64,000 bases of DNA from JASJBU01 sp963797085 (GTDB lineage: Bacteria; Pseudomonadota; Gammaproteobacteria; Chromatiales; Chromatiaceae): assembly GCA_963797085.1 (NCBI GenBank), contig CAWCOA010000019.1, positions 124,001 through 188,000 on the forward strand, written 5' to 3'. Shown one piece after another: positions 36,481-45,800 of this stretch (positions are counted from its first letter, which is position 1; every line of letters starts with the position of its first letter). The notes under the pieces were generated by a model. The model made no database searches and had not been told where the DNA came from. It saw only the letters and a program-made list of their open reading frames with translations. The position numbers and the translations under genes are program-made.

Positions 36481-37894
36481 CTAAGGACTCCTTAAATTCA
36501 TTGGCAACCTGCAATGGGTGCAGCTCACCCCGTGATGCCAGGGAACCGGAAACCCCACGACCCAGGGCATCGAACAGAGAACCGTAAGCAATAGCATGCA
36601 ATATACCACCTGCCAGGGTGCCGACCCCAGGAAAGGCTTTCAGGGCATTACCGGCAATCGCCAGCAGCAGGGTGGAATGTCCCTTTACATGCTTCTGCAC
36701 CAGTTCCAGCAACAAATCCACGTCAACCTTGCGGACGGGTATTTCGTAGAGTTGCGATAGCTTTACCACCATTTGATGGGCCAGATAACCCTGAATCAGG
36801 ATATCGCTGCCCGGCGTCATGGCGGCAATGGCACCTACCATTGCCTTTTTAGAATAGCCCGAGACCAACTTGTCCGCTTGCTCTGTACGCTGCCTGGCCA
36901 GGGCCTGGTCCAGACGCCGGGAGACCAATACAAATACGGCGCTGTCCCGTAACTGATTGAGGGTTTCAGGGTCCTGGTCCACGCGACGCTGGATTGCTCG
37001 CGTCAGCTCATCCACCTGCGGGGGCAATTGCCGCATGACTCGCTCTTCGCTACCATCAGGTAGAATCCGTATGACGTTCTGACGACCACCGGAGCTGATC
37101 GCCACCACCTCGGCCTCACCCAACCGGTCAACCTGCTGCTGCAACCGATCCTTTAGCAGTTCCAACTCCGCAGGTTGATAGCGATCGATCTTGTTCAGTG
37201 CCAGAATCAACGGTTTGTCCAGTTCCAGTAATTGATTGAGCTCCGCTACCTGGCTGCGGGTCAGGTCACCCTCGCAGACATAGATCACCAGATGGGCCCG
37301 CAGGGCCTCGTCCCGCACCCATGAATCCTTTTCTCGTCCCGGTTCATCCAGGCCAGGCATGTCAGTCAGCACCAGCCGATCGCCCGCCGAGCTCGCCCAG
37401 GTGTACTCCCGCAACTCCTGGGTAGTACCGCCGGTGACATTAACCTCGACCTGAGCTTCTGGCAGCAGGGCCTTGATGAGACTCGATTTGCCACTGCTGA
37501 TATCGCCGAACAGAGCGACATGTATCTCCCCCGCCTCACGTCTCTGCTCCAGTCGCGCCAGCTCCTCTTCCACCTGGCGGGTATCCACTTCAGCACTGCG
37601 GGCGCTTTCCAGGCGAGATTCGACCTGCTCCTGCGTCACCGCAACAGGCTGAGTAGGTATCTGAGCAGGTGCAGGCTTAGGACGAAGCAGACGAATCAGC
37701 AGCCAGCCCAAGAGCAAGGAGAGCAGCCCCAGTCCACCCATCAGGCTCCAGGCAAGCCATCCCGGCGCCTGCTGTAGATTGAGATAAAAATTCAGCAGGG
37801 CATCACTGAGTAACAGGGCTAGGAGCAGAAACAGCAACAGCAGTACGCCGATTCCAATGATCAGCAGTAGACGTACAGGATGAATCTTTTGCAT
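36401..37894 (-). CDS. Membrane GTPase, DUF697 type (second copy)
   Basis: 497 residues from the ATG at 37894 (MQKIHPVRLLLIIG); the frame opens 8 codons earlier. Two N-terminal TM helices (LLLIIGIGVLLLLFLLLALL, LAWSLMGGLGLLSLLLGW), then a GTPase domain with G1 GDISSGKSSLIKAL, G3 LTDMPGLD, G4 ALNKID, and a C-terminal DUF697 region (AMTPGSDILIQGYLAHQMVV, VGTLAGGILHAIAYGSL). It is the upstream gene of the overlapping pair. Confidence 0.8.
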   Translation of the reverse strand: MQKIHPVRLLLIIGIGVLLLLFLLLALLLSDALLNFYLNLQQAPGWLAWSLMGGLGLLSLLLGWLLIRLLRPKPAPAQIPTQPVAVTQEQVESRLESARSAEVDTRQVEEELARLEQRREAGEIHVALFGDISSGKSSLIKALLPEAQVEVNVTGGTTQELREYTWASSAGDRLVLTDMPGLDEPGREKDSWVRDEALRAHLVIYVCEGDLTRSQVAELNQLLELDKPLILALNKIDRYQPAELELLKDRLQQQVDRLGEAEVVAISSGGRQNVIRILPDGSEERVMRQLPPQVDELTRAIQRRVDQDPETLNQLRDSAVFVLVSRRLDQALARQRTEQADKLVSGYSKKAMVGAIAAMTPGSDILIQGYLAHQMVVKLSQLYEIPVRKVDVDLLLELVQKHVKGHSTLLLAIAGNALKAFPGVGTLAGGILHAIAYGSLFDALGRGVSGSLASRGELHPLQVANEFKESLGEDFKTSSQLYAKLALEEIRRVGRKQ

Positions 37895-38237
37895 ACAGAC
37901 CCTATGCCCCGCATTCAAAGGGGGATTGGTTATTCCTTGTTAGTTGGCTGACGTACGAGGAGCGGTTGTTTCTAACCACCCTAGGCTATTTTACTACGAT
38001 CCCGCGTCGCAGAGCAGTTGCAGCGGCAGAATCTCATCAATCTTCAATCGAGCCCGAGGTTAGAGTACAGGCCAGGATACTCAATACACTAACCATAACA
38101 TCACACTTGCTCGTCACTGACAAACTACAGACAAATTCGACCTGTATCAATGAGATTGCGGGTCCATAACCCCCCCGCCCGCCATCTAAAGATTCTACCC
38201 ACTCGAACGATATGCATTTTCAATACTAGAAAACCCA
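37895..38237. other. Intergenic region before the relic cluster
   Basis: 343 bp without a credible gene. It must hold the promoter of the GTPase pair. The right part borders a decayed hydrogenase gene and may include unrecognisable remains of its 5' end. Confidence 0.35.
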
Positions 38238-38705
38238 GGTGCATACAGGGCTATATCTTCGTCTTTGAGGACGGCATCCCGAAGATGCACGGCACGCTCA
38301 CCGGCTCCATGACCCTGGACGAGCTCCTGGCCCACAAGGGTATAGAGAAACCGCTGGTGAGCCTGCCAGGCTGCCCCATGAAGCCTGAACATTTTGTCTA
38401 GACCGTATTGCACCAGGTGCAGACCGGACGTCTGCCGGAGCTGGATGAGAGCAAACGACTGCTGCATCCTCTACGCCGATTTCCAGGAAAAGCGCTTCGC
38501 CACCCGCATTGGCGAGCCAAGCTGCCTGTTGAAGCTGGGCTGCCGAGGACCCGTAACCAAGACTGACTGCATGATCAGCGGCCACAACAGCAACACCTGC
38601 ATCCGGGCCGGCCATCCCTGTATCGGTTGTGCCAGTGAACAGTTACCACGCCATATCATGTTGCATGCCTATGATGAAAAAAGGGTGATCAGGAAGAAGT
38701 TCTGA
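38238..38705 (+). pseudogene. NiFe-hydrogenase small subunit relic
   Basis: The reading GYIFVFEDGIP, IEKPLVSLPGCPMKPEHFV carries the LPGCP motif of NiFe-hydrogenase small subunits. It is cut by a TAG at 38399, after which the same frame reads TVLHQVQTGRLPELDESKR. A frame change then gives FYADFQEKRFATRIGEPS-like text (ILYADFQEKRFATRIGEP), LLKLGCRGPVTKTDC and IRAGHPCIGC, the Fe-S ligand Cys motifs. The N-terminal ~100 residues are missing and the middle looks shortened. No large subunit or maturation gene is nearby. It is a dead remnant. Confidence 0.8.
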
Positions 38706-38745
38706 GACCACCCGAAACCGAGACGACTGAGTAAGGTAAGACGTT

Positions 38746-39140
38746 ATGCAGCAACAACTCACTTTCCGACAGGCCCTGGTCTTCAGGGCCGTGCTCTACC
38801 TCGCGTTAAGCATCACAATACTCGCCACCCTATCCATCGCCGTGGTCTTTTTCCACCAGCGCGACCAACTGGAGCACAAAGTCCTGGATGCCGGTTTTGG
38901 CTTGCTGGACAGTTACGTCAATGAGTCACGGGGCTCCATCGCCAAGGGCCAGGCCACAGTTTTCAGGACGTCATAGACAATATGGTCGCGGTGCACAGCT
39001 CCGCCCGTGACCTGCACGAACAGGGCTCCCACATCAGCCGCAGCAATGTTGAGATCGCTGACCATCTGGTCTCAGTCAGCAATCAGGCAGAGGAAGTACA
39101 GGGAGCCGCCTGTGCGGTCAATCAAAAAATAGTGCTTTGA
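38746..39140 (+). pseudogene. Methyl-accepting chemotaxis protein relic
   Basis: The ATG at 38746 gives a TM start (FRAVLYLALSITILATLSIA) and the beginning of a periplasmic domain (VVFFHQRDQLEHKVLDAGFG), ending at a TAG at 38974. In another frame the text goes on with VIDNMVAVHSSARDLHEQGS, EIADHLVSVSNQAEEVQGAA, a piece of the coiled-coil signalling region, to a TGA at 39138. The large middle part is deleted and the end is truncated. Confidence 0.6.
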
Positions 39141-39169
39141 TTTACTGGTTATGTCAGTGAACTGCCGGG

Positions 39170-40126
39170 TTACCTTCCCTTCTTTTTGAGGGTCAGTTCG
39201 GACCAAAACCTGTCAGGTAGATCCGTGTTCAGCTGAACGGTGCCGCGGGGTATGTAGACCATGCTGTCCCGACCGTTCTCATGCAGTACTGCGTAGACAA
39301 ACCGTGGATAGGTGATGCGGGGGTCTGCCTGGTCGAGAGACTGCCAATCCATAGTGACTGTCTTGACCTTTATGTCGTCCTTGAAATAGACCGTGCAGTA
39401 GAGTGCAAACGACCGCTTGTCGATCTCACTGATATGATAGTCGTACCACCAGCCGTTGTGTTTGCTGGTGCTTTTCAAGCGATACACCGGCTTGCCCTTA
39501 TGCCCACACTGCGGAACCGGCAGATGCTCTGTGTGACGACTCATTTCTGAGGACTCGAATTCCATCACCGCCAGACAATCCTCGAATACGCCTTCACCCA
39601 GCAGTTCATGGCTCTCATCTTCCGGCTTGCGCAACATCAGTTCGCCATAGGTCAGGGTCGTGCCGAACCAGTAATCATTCGGATCCGGTTCATTAAAGCG
39701 ACGGATCTTGCGCAGGGTCGGCAACCACATCAGCATTTTCGAGTTGCGATCCGGATCGCGATAGCGAGTCAAGAGTATGCCTGTGCCTTTCGACTTACCG
39801 GAGGTGAGTATCGCCATGCGGACCGAGGCGATGGACGGGCTCGTATGGTTGTTGTTCAAATAGGTTTCAAATCGGCTGACACTGGGTCGGTTGCCTGATT
39901 TACGTTTTTCCAGCGGACCCCGGTTGATGATTAACGCGACATCATCTTTGTTGCGCTTGCTCAATGCATTGCGCAACAGACCGCTGTGGATCACCAGATG
40001 GACCTGTTGTGCAATCTGCTGTGCAGTCAACGGGTCCTCGGGGTAGGACAGGCCCTGCTGGGCGTAGACCGGCAGGCCGAGGCAGGTTATCGTGATGAAT
40101 ATCCAAAGGCTTCGTGAAGTTGGCAT
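39170..40126 (-). CDS. LolA-like outer membrane lipoprotein-sorting domain protein
   Basis: 318 residues with a signal peptide (WIFITITCLGLPVYA). The body has the PF17131-type pattern: GTGILLTRYRDPDRNSKMLM, WLPTLRKIRRFNEPDPNDYW, GTTLTYGELMLRKPEDESHE, KTVTMDWQSLDQADPRI. These proteins often sit near RND (MMPL-type) exporters; none is here. It is probably periplasmic and lipid-binding. Confidence 0.75.
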   Translation of the reverse strand: MPTSRSLWIFITITCLGLPVYAQQGLSYPEDPLTAQQIAQQVHLVIHSGLLRNALSKRNKDDVALIINRGPLEKRKSGNRPSVSRFETYLNNNHTSPSIASVRMAILTSGKSKGTGILLTRYRDPDRNSKMLMWLPTLRKIRRFNEPDPNDYWFGTTLTYGELMLRKPEDESHELLGEGVFEDCLAVMEFESSEMSRHTEHLPVPQCGHKGKPVYRLKSTSKHNGWWYDYHISEIDKRSFALYCTVYFKDDIKVKTVTMDWQSLDQADPRITYPRFVYAVLHENGRDSMVYIPRGTVQLNTDLPDRFWSELTLKKKGR

Positions 40127-40178
40127 ACAGGGGAATTTGCCACGACAAGCCCTATCGAATCAAGCGAGGTATTTACAC

Positions 40179-40487
40179 ATGCTGGTAACCTTCCACAGCC
40201 GTTCCTATGCCGATATCACCATGTTTGGAGATGTCGCGGTAAAACTGCTGCAGCTCATGGGTCACAGCGGCACGGTACCCAGCGCCATCATGGCTGATGA
40301 CATACCCGCCGCGCTGGAGCGTCTCAAAAAGGCCGTCAAGGAAGCGGCGGAAATGGAGCCCGTCGGGGAAAATCCAGCGGGTAAGTATTGCGAAAAGAAG
40401 GTCAGTCTGGCGCACAGAGCAATGCCGCTGATCAAATTACTCGAAGCTGCAGCGGCTGAAGAATGTGATGTTATGTGGAGCAAATAG
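40179..40487 (+). CDS. DUF1840 family protein
   Basis: 102 residues from the ATG at 40179 (MLVTFHSRSYADITMFGDVA), preceded by GCGAGG. The opening LVTFHSRSYADITMFGDVA and AMPLIKLLEAA are typical of DUF1840. Function unknown; conserved in many beta- and gammaproteobacteria. It overlaps nothing and converges on the zinc-ribbon gene. Confidence 0.85.
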   Translation: MLVTFHSRSYADITMFGDVAVKLLQLMGHSGTVPSAIMADDIPAALERLKKAVKEAAEMEPVGENPAGKYCEKKVSLAHRAMPLIKLLEAAAAEECDVMWSK

Positions 40488-40498
40488 TACTGCCCATT

Positions 40499-40795
40499 TT
40501 ACTTAAACAGGTCCTCCGCCGCCTTCAACAGGTCATCAGGCGAGCCTTGTGTCCTGTTTGAAACATCTGGGGATGCGGCCTCGAAATAACCACAGAAATT
40601 GGCCCTTTCCTTGTCGACCACTTCATCAGCAATCGGTTCCAGGCAGCTGTTGGGCCTGCCGGGGGCATAGAAACGACAGTTTTTGCAGACGTGAGTATAT
40701 TTTCGACAGCCTGGACAGGTCGATTCCCTATGGTAGTCATTTTCCTCAAGCTGTTGCCCACAATGCCAGCAGGTACCTGATATCTGATCGCCCAT
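40499..40795 (-). CDS. Zinc-ribbon-like Cys-rich protein
   Basis: 98 residues. An N-terminal CWHC ... CPGC zinc ribbon (residues 9-30) is followed by the motif YTHVCKNCRFYAPGRPNSC and DKERANFCGYFE, adding four Cys. The pattern is a conserved family of small proteins of unknown role. It is the last gene in the direction of the msh locus, 14 bp past mshP. Confidence 0.7.
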   Translation of the reverse strand: MGDQISGTCWHCGQQLEENDYHRESTCPGCRKYTHVCKNCRFYAPGRPNSCLEPIADEVVDKERANFCGYFEAASPDVSNRTQGSPDDLLKAAEDLFK

Positions 40796-40809
40796 GATTC
40801 ACTCCACTG

Positions 40810-41211
40810 TTACAAACCCGCCCAGCGGTATGTTACAACGATCTGGCGCTGCACGGCAGCTGTCGCAGCGGAATTGCCGGCCTTGCCGGTGGCGGTGATC
40901 TCACAGACATCGGTCGAGCCCAGAGGCGGGGGCTGCTGGGTAGAGATACTGAACCAGCTATCAGCTCCTACACTTTTGTTCGTCACCGACAGGCTGCATG
41001 CCGCCGGACTGCTGCGATTGAGATGATAGGCCGCATACTGCACACCACTCTCGGCTGCATACAGCGCCTGGGACGAGAGCCATGCATCCGTGGTCTGCAG
41101 GCTCTGGGTCACGATCATCTTGGTCATGGCGGCCCCCAGTGCACTCAGACCCACCAGCAGGAAGATGGCAGTGATAATAGAGACCCCAAGTTGTCTGCTC
41201 AGCGGCTTCAT
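40810..41211 (-). CDS. mshP: MSHA biogenesis protein MshP
   Basis: 133 residues from the ATG at 41211 (MKPLSRQLGVSIITAIFLLV). The hydrophobic N-terminal helix (SIITAIFLLVGLSALGAAM) is of the PilX type, followed by ALYAAESGVQYAAYHLNRS, typical of MshP/PilX minor pilin-like proteins. It follows mshO by 22 bp at the end of the pilus operon. Confidence 0.8.
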   Translation of the reverse strand: MKPLSRQLGVSIITAIFLLVGLSALGAAMTKMIVTQSLQTTDAWLSSQALYAAESGVQYAAYHLNRSSPAACSLSVTNKSVGADSWFSISTQQPPPLGSTDVCEITATGKAGNSAATAAVQRQIVVTYRWAGL

Positions 41212-41233
41212 CGGTCGTTCTCTGTTTTCTCGG

Positions 41234-41779
41234 TCATGGACAACTGATAACTCCCTGGGTGTTGCGGATATGGACTTCACGAAACAGGCGCAGTGATTGG
41301 TCTCCCTGAACCAGGGTCAGATCCATGCCCACCACGGCGCTGCGCTGAGTCGATCCCGCAGCATAGGAAAAGCTCACTGCCGATACACCATCGAGCAATA
41401 CCGCATCGCTGCTACCGTTATTATCTATGTCCCAGTCCAGGATGCTGCCCAGGTGATTGACGCTGACCGGAGTACAGGCCCGGTACTCCTTCTGCGGTAC
41501 ACTGCCCAACATGGTGACGGCGAGCAGATCCTCGAGCTGCAGGAAACGCAGGCTGCCGGTACCGACCTGTATCTGAGCGGGGTGGGCTTCGCGCAGCTCC
41601 CGGCTAAGCCGCTCCAGGACCAGGCGCCCCTTGGCGGTCAGTTCAGTGCGAGTCCGTGTATCCACGAACATCAAACCCGCCTGCTGATAGAAAGGCGCCA
41701 GGATGCCCGCGACTATACCGATCAGGACAATGGTGATGACCATCTCCAACAGGGTGAAGCCATGCATCCGGTTGATCAT
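41234..41779 (-). CDS. mshO: Minor pilin MshO
   Basis: 181 residues with a type IV prepilin leader MINRMHG before FTLLEMVITIVLIGIVAGIL. Later text (LTAKGRLVLERLSRELREAH, VSFSYAAGSTQRS) is of the MshO/PilW type. It shares one base with mshD. Processed by the prepilin peptidase, which is not in this window. Confidence 0.8.
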   Translation of the reverse strand: MINRMHGFTLLEMVITIVLIGIVAGILAPFYQQAGLMFVDTRTRTELTAKGRLVLERLSRELREAHPAQIQVGTGSLRFLQLEDLLAVTMLGSVPQKEYRACTPVSVNHLGSILDWDIDNNGSSDAVLLDGVSAVSFSYAAGSTQRSAVVGMDLTLVQGDQSLRLFREVHIRNTQGVISCP

Positions 41780-42366
41780 CAGAAATTCACCCGATAGGCT
41801 TCGAGGCTGATGGTTTCGTTCAGCGGACTGGTTACCCGCACCTGGATATGTCGCAGGTCACGGGCATCGATGCCGAGCCAACTCGTGGGGAGCGGGTTCA
41901 CGCTGACCTGGACATTGAATCCTGTATAGCTCCCGACCACACCTGTTAGTCCCGTCGGCGATTCATTCAAGCCGGCATAGTCGTCCACATCGTCGTAGGC
42001 ACTGCGGCTGCCCTCCTCGGTGGCGATACCGCTGACATTCGCCCTGGGCACACAGTTCGCTGCCGCCTGTAGCCGACATTTACTGTTAACACAGTCCGCA
42101 TCGGACAACGCTGCGCAATAGCTCGTACAACTGTTGCTGCCGGTCTCCACGCAACCGCCCCCCACCGGGGTGTTTTCATCGAAGCGTTTGCCCATGATCT
42201 CATCCATATAGGTATGGGCGATTGACGCCGCACGCTCCCGTACCAAGGGATCGGCGCTGGATCTGGTGTTCTGTACGAACAGACCGACTATGCCTGCCAG
42301 GGCGATGCCCACGACCAGGATGAAGACCACCGTCTCGATCAGCGTGAAGCCGAAACAGCGCTTCAT
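41779..42366 (-). CDS. mshD: Minor pilin MshD
   Basis: 195 residues. The prepilin leader MKRCFG precedes FTLIETVVFILVVGIALAG. The text RERAASIAHTYMDEIMGKRF and the Cys-rich loop (GGGCVETGSNSC, DCVNSKC) are typical of MshD. It overlaps mshC by 4 bp (ATGA). Confidence 0.85.
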   Translation of the reverse strand: MKRCFGFTLIETVVFILVVGIALAGIVGLFVQNTRSSADPLVRERAASIAHTYMDEIMGKRFDENTPVGGGCVETGSNSCTSYCAALSDADCVNSKCRLQAAANCVPRANVSGIATEEGSRSAYDDVDDYAGLNESPTGLTGVVGSYTGFNVQVSVNPLPTSWLGIDARDLRHIQVRVTSPLNETISLEAYRVNF

Positions 42367-42806
42367 CGCCTGAGCGTTCCGGTGTAGGGCTCAAGGGTCA
42401 GGCTGGCGCTTTCCCCATTGGCGCTGACCAAAATGTTCTGCGGGCTGCCGGCACAGGCCAGACCACCACTGCAACTGGGCAGGCCACGGCCATCGAACTG
42501 GATGGTTCCAGTCGGGCTGATAGTGCTGCCCTGCAGGACGCCATCCAGGCTGCCCGCATAGATCGCCGCGACTGCGGGCGTCAAGCTGTAGTCCGAGCCG
42601 TTCAAGGTGATCTGATAGTTCTCCCCATCGCCGGTATGCTGCATGGCCCGTTCCTGGGTATAACGGATGGCCTGCAGCAACTCCTCCGCATCCCCCACCG
42701 CGGTGAAATCGCTGCCGGAACGCACCGCCACGAAGGTCGAGAGCACACCCAGCAGGACGATGATGGTGACCAGTTCCAGCAGGGTGAATCCGTACTGCCG
42801 TTTCAT
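42363..42806 (-). CDS. mshC: Minor pilin MshC
   Basis: 147 residues. The leader MKRQYG precedes FTLLELVTIIVLLGVLSTFV, then EELLQAIRYTQERAMQHTGD and PSCSGGLACAGSP (a Cys pair). It overlaps mshQ by 4 bp. The layout and sequence match MshC. Confidence 0.85.
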   Translation of the reverse strand: MKRQYGFTLLELVTIIVLLGVLSTFVAVRSGSDFTAVGDAEELLQAIRYTQERAMQHTGDGENYQITLNGSDYSLTPAVAAIYAGSLDGVLQGSTISPTGTIQFDGRGLPSCSGGLACAGSPQNILVSANGESASLTLEPYTGTLRR

Positions 42807-45800
42807 TGGGTCTCACGCCAGTAGAGAAAACGGTCGTCACCCCGGTACATACCAAATCCGGCAGTGCCCAACGGATTCTCGGCGTAGACGCCGTCACCAT
42901 CCTCGTCGTTGAGTAACCAAATCTGTGCCGGTGTCGTAGTGGAGAGATCGAGGGTCAGATCGACACTGCCGTCATTGGTATCAGCGCTGGTTCCAATTCC
43001 AGGGGCACTCAAGACGATCTCGCCACTGCCGGCCAGCAGTCCGGTGCTGCTGCTGACACTGGTGTCACCGCTGCTCAGACTGTCTTGCCAGTTGTTCAGG
43101 CTGACTGCGCTGGCGGGTGTGATGATTGTGCAGTAATCATCTGAGTTATCGATGAAGTCCGTGCCGTCGAACTGCTCAGCGCGCACCCTGACAATGAGAT
43201 CGTCGGTCTGCGGGCCATAGGCGTCGTCCACCACCAGACGGCCATAACGGATGTCGACACCCACAGGTTGCAGCACCACCGAACTGCCATCGTCCGCCAC
43301 CCCATCTCCGTCATTGATGGCCAGCAGTGGCAGGTCAATGTCACTGGTATAGGGCGCTACCAGGGCATTGTCGTTGCGCAGGTAGCGAAACTCATCCAGC
43401 ACCGATAGAGGATAGACCAGGGTGCCGTCGCCGTTATCGATGAGGCCGTCCAGGTTCGGATTCAAGCTGGCATTCAACGCGGTATTGTTTGTATTGTCCT
43501 TGCCCGGCTGGCTCGCGTCCGCGCTCGGGGTGGTAAAATTCACTGCACCGCCGTTTGACGCGAGCAGTTTCATGAAATCACCGGTGTAGTTCTGCGTGGT
43601 TGCAGCAGTGGCATTTCGAGCGGTGATGTTCAGCTTCGGCGAGGTTGCATAGCTCATCGCCTGGCCGGTATAGCTAAAGCTTCCACAACCCGGTGCCATG
43701 GCGCCATTGTCATTTACCGTTGCCAGAAAATCCGCCGGATAGAATCTACCAATTGCATCACTGGTCGATGCGGCAATCGTCTCCCCAAAATAGACCGGGG
43801 GCATTGCTGTAAAACTGAAAACACCCACCTCTGAGACAGTTTGTTGCAGACTATGTGAGCCATTGTCCGCCGGCAACATATCCACCTGATTCACCCCGAG
43901 ATTACCGGACACTCCCGTAGCCGGCGCAAGCAGGTTGTGTGAGAGGATGATATTGTTGAGCTGGAAGTTCGGTGTGACAATATTGCCGTTACAGAAGTCG
44001 CTATCGGTCTCCTCTGCCGTTTCCCAGGTCACGGCGGATACCGCAAGATCAAAGGCCTGCCCCGCCTGAGTGAATTTAGTGCAGCTTGCATAGGGTGCGG
44101 CGCATTCGGAATTGGGATCGGAACTTTCCACGCAAAGGCCAGCGGGGATCACCGCAAAGGCGTTGCTGGCACCACTCAAGGTGATTGCCGGCTCCGGGTC
44201 ACTGGCAGCCAATTGTTTACGGACATGTAACTGAATCTGCCCAGCATCGTCATACTGAAATACGAAGCTGGCAGTCCCATCAGTTCCAAAATCCAGATCC
44301 ACATCGGTGTAACTGGAAACACCGCTCGCCGGGTTTTCGCTGATTCCTACAGCATCGATGCTAACCCCGTTCGACGCTTTACAGCTGGATGGATCGATGC
44401 ACTGGAAGGCCATTTCGATAGTCTGCAACCCGTTCAGGCGGGTTTCACAGGCGCCGGTTAGGCTATTTGTCTCTATTGCTTTCAGACTCAGTCTTTGAGC
44501 ATTCGGTGCGAGATTCGAAGCCTTGCCGGCAATCTGGTTATCGATGGCGTTGACCGTTCCATCAGCATAGAAGCGAAAACCCGTGGCGGAAAAGACCAGA
44601 TCGTTATCCGTCTCATTGGCGCTACCGCTGTGTTCATCTAAGCCATCGGTGTCACTGACGTTTATATTGATCCGCTGATCGACGCTATTGCCTAGATAGA
44701 GGGTGATTCCAGTCTCTGTGCCGGAAAACTGATACTGCGCCTGACCGTTATCCAGGTCGGTCACTCCACGACCGCTCCAACTGGCATTAGCTGCAGGGTC
44801 CCCACTGGTAGCATCGACCGCACTGATCACTATGCTGGTTTCAGCCGCAGGCGGGGTCTCCAGATGCGCACTGTCATGGGCGACCACTTCAACAGGCTCC
44901 GCCTCACAGGTCACGCCTTGGCCGCTGTGTAGAATGACATAGTGATCGATCTGAGCGGCGGGACATGGATGTGTGACAGCCATATCATCCTGAATCTGCT
45001 GCTGACTCAGCACCTGGTCATAGATGCGTATCTCATCAAAGGAACCATTGGCGGAATTACCCGTGGAGAGATTAACATAGGAAGATCGGTTATCTCCGAA
45101 GTAGAGGGTGTCGAGATTACCCAACTGGCCGTTGGAGTCGATAGTATCCGCTTCTGCCAGGGAACCATTGACAAAGACCTGCAGGCGATTCGATCGCAGA
45201 TCCCAGGTGGCTGTTATATACACCCAGGCATCGGCTCTGAAATTGTAGCTGTCCGTTTCAATCTCATAGTCCTCGTCCTCTGTATCTTCCACAGCAAAAC
45301 GCAGACTACTATTATCCTGCAACATCAAGGAAAAAAACTTTTGTCCTGTGCCGTTTCCATTAAACGCAGCAGAGGCATCGAACAATTGCCGATCTCGATC
45401 AACGCTCCATGCTTCGTTGCTCTTGTACCAGAAGCTGATCGTACCGGCATTGCCGATATCCGCGTCCACATCGAGCCCTGTGTCGATGGCTGATTGCACA
45501 TTAACGCTGAAATTAGCCGCTACATCCATATATCCGCAAGTACCGGGATCACCGCTCTGCGCCGGATTGTTATCGTTCCAACTCACACTGCCAATTTTAG
45601 TCCCATGATTTGAGTTGCTTGAGTCGTCACTCACACTAGCCTCTTCATCCAGATCCATTGAGTAATACGCTAACAGTTCTGGAGGCACCGATTGATGCAG
45701 GCAGACATCATCCACATGCCAGTAATCGCCATTCCAGCGATCGCTTCCCGTCAGTGCGAAACGTATTTGAAGCACATCGGCTTGCCCGTCGGCAGGTAAA

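Noticed and set aside
44942..45493. ORF antisense to mshQ
   Set aside because: Shadow of the long mshQ frame; no start signal.
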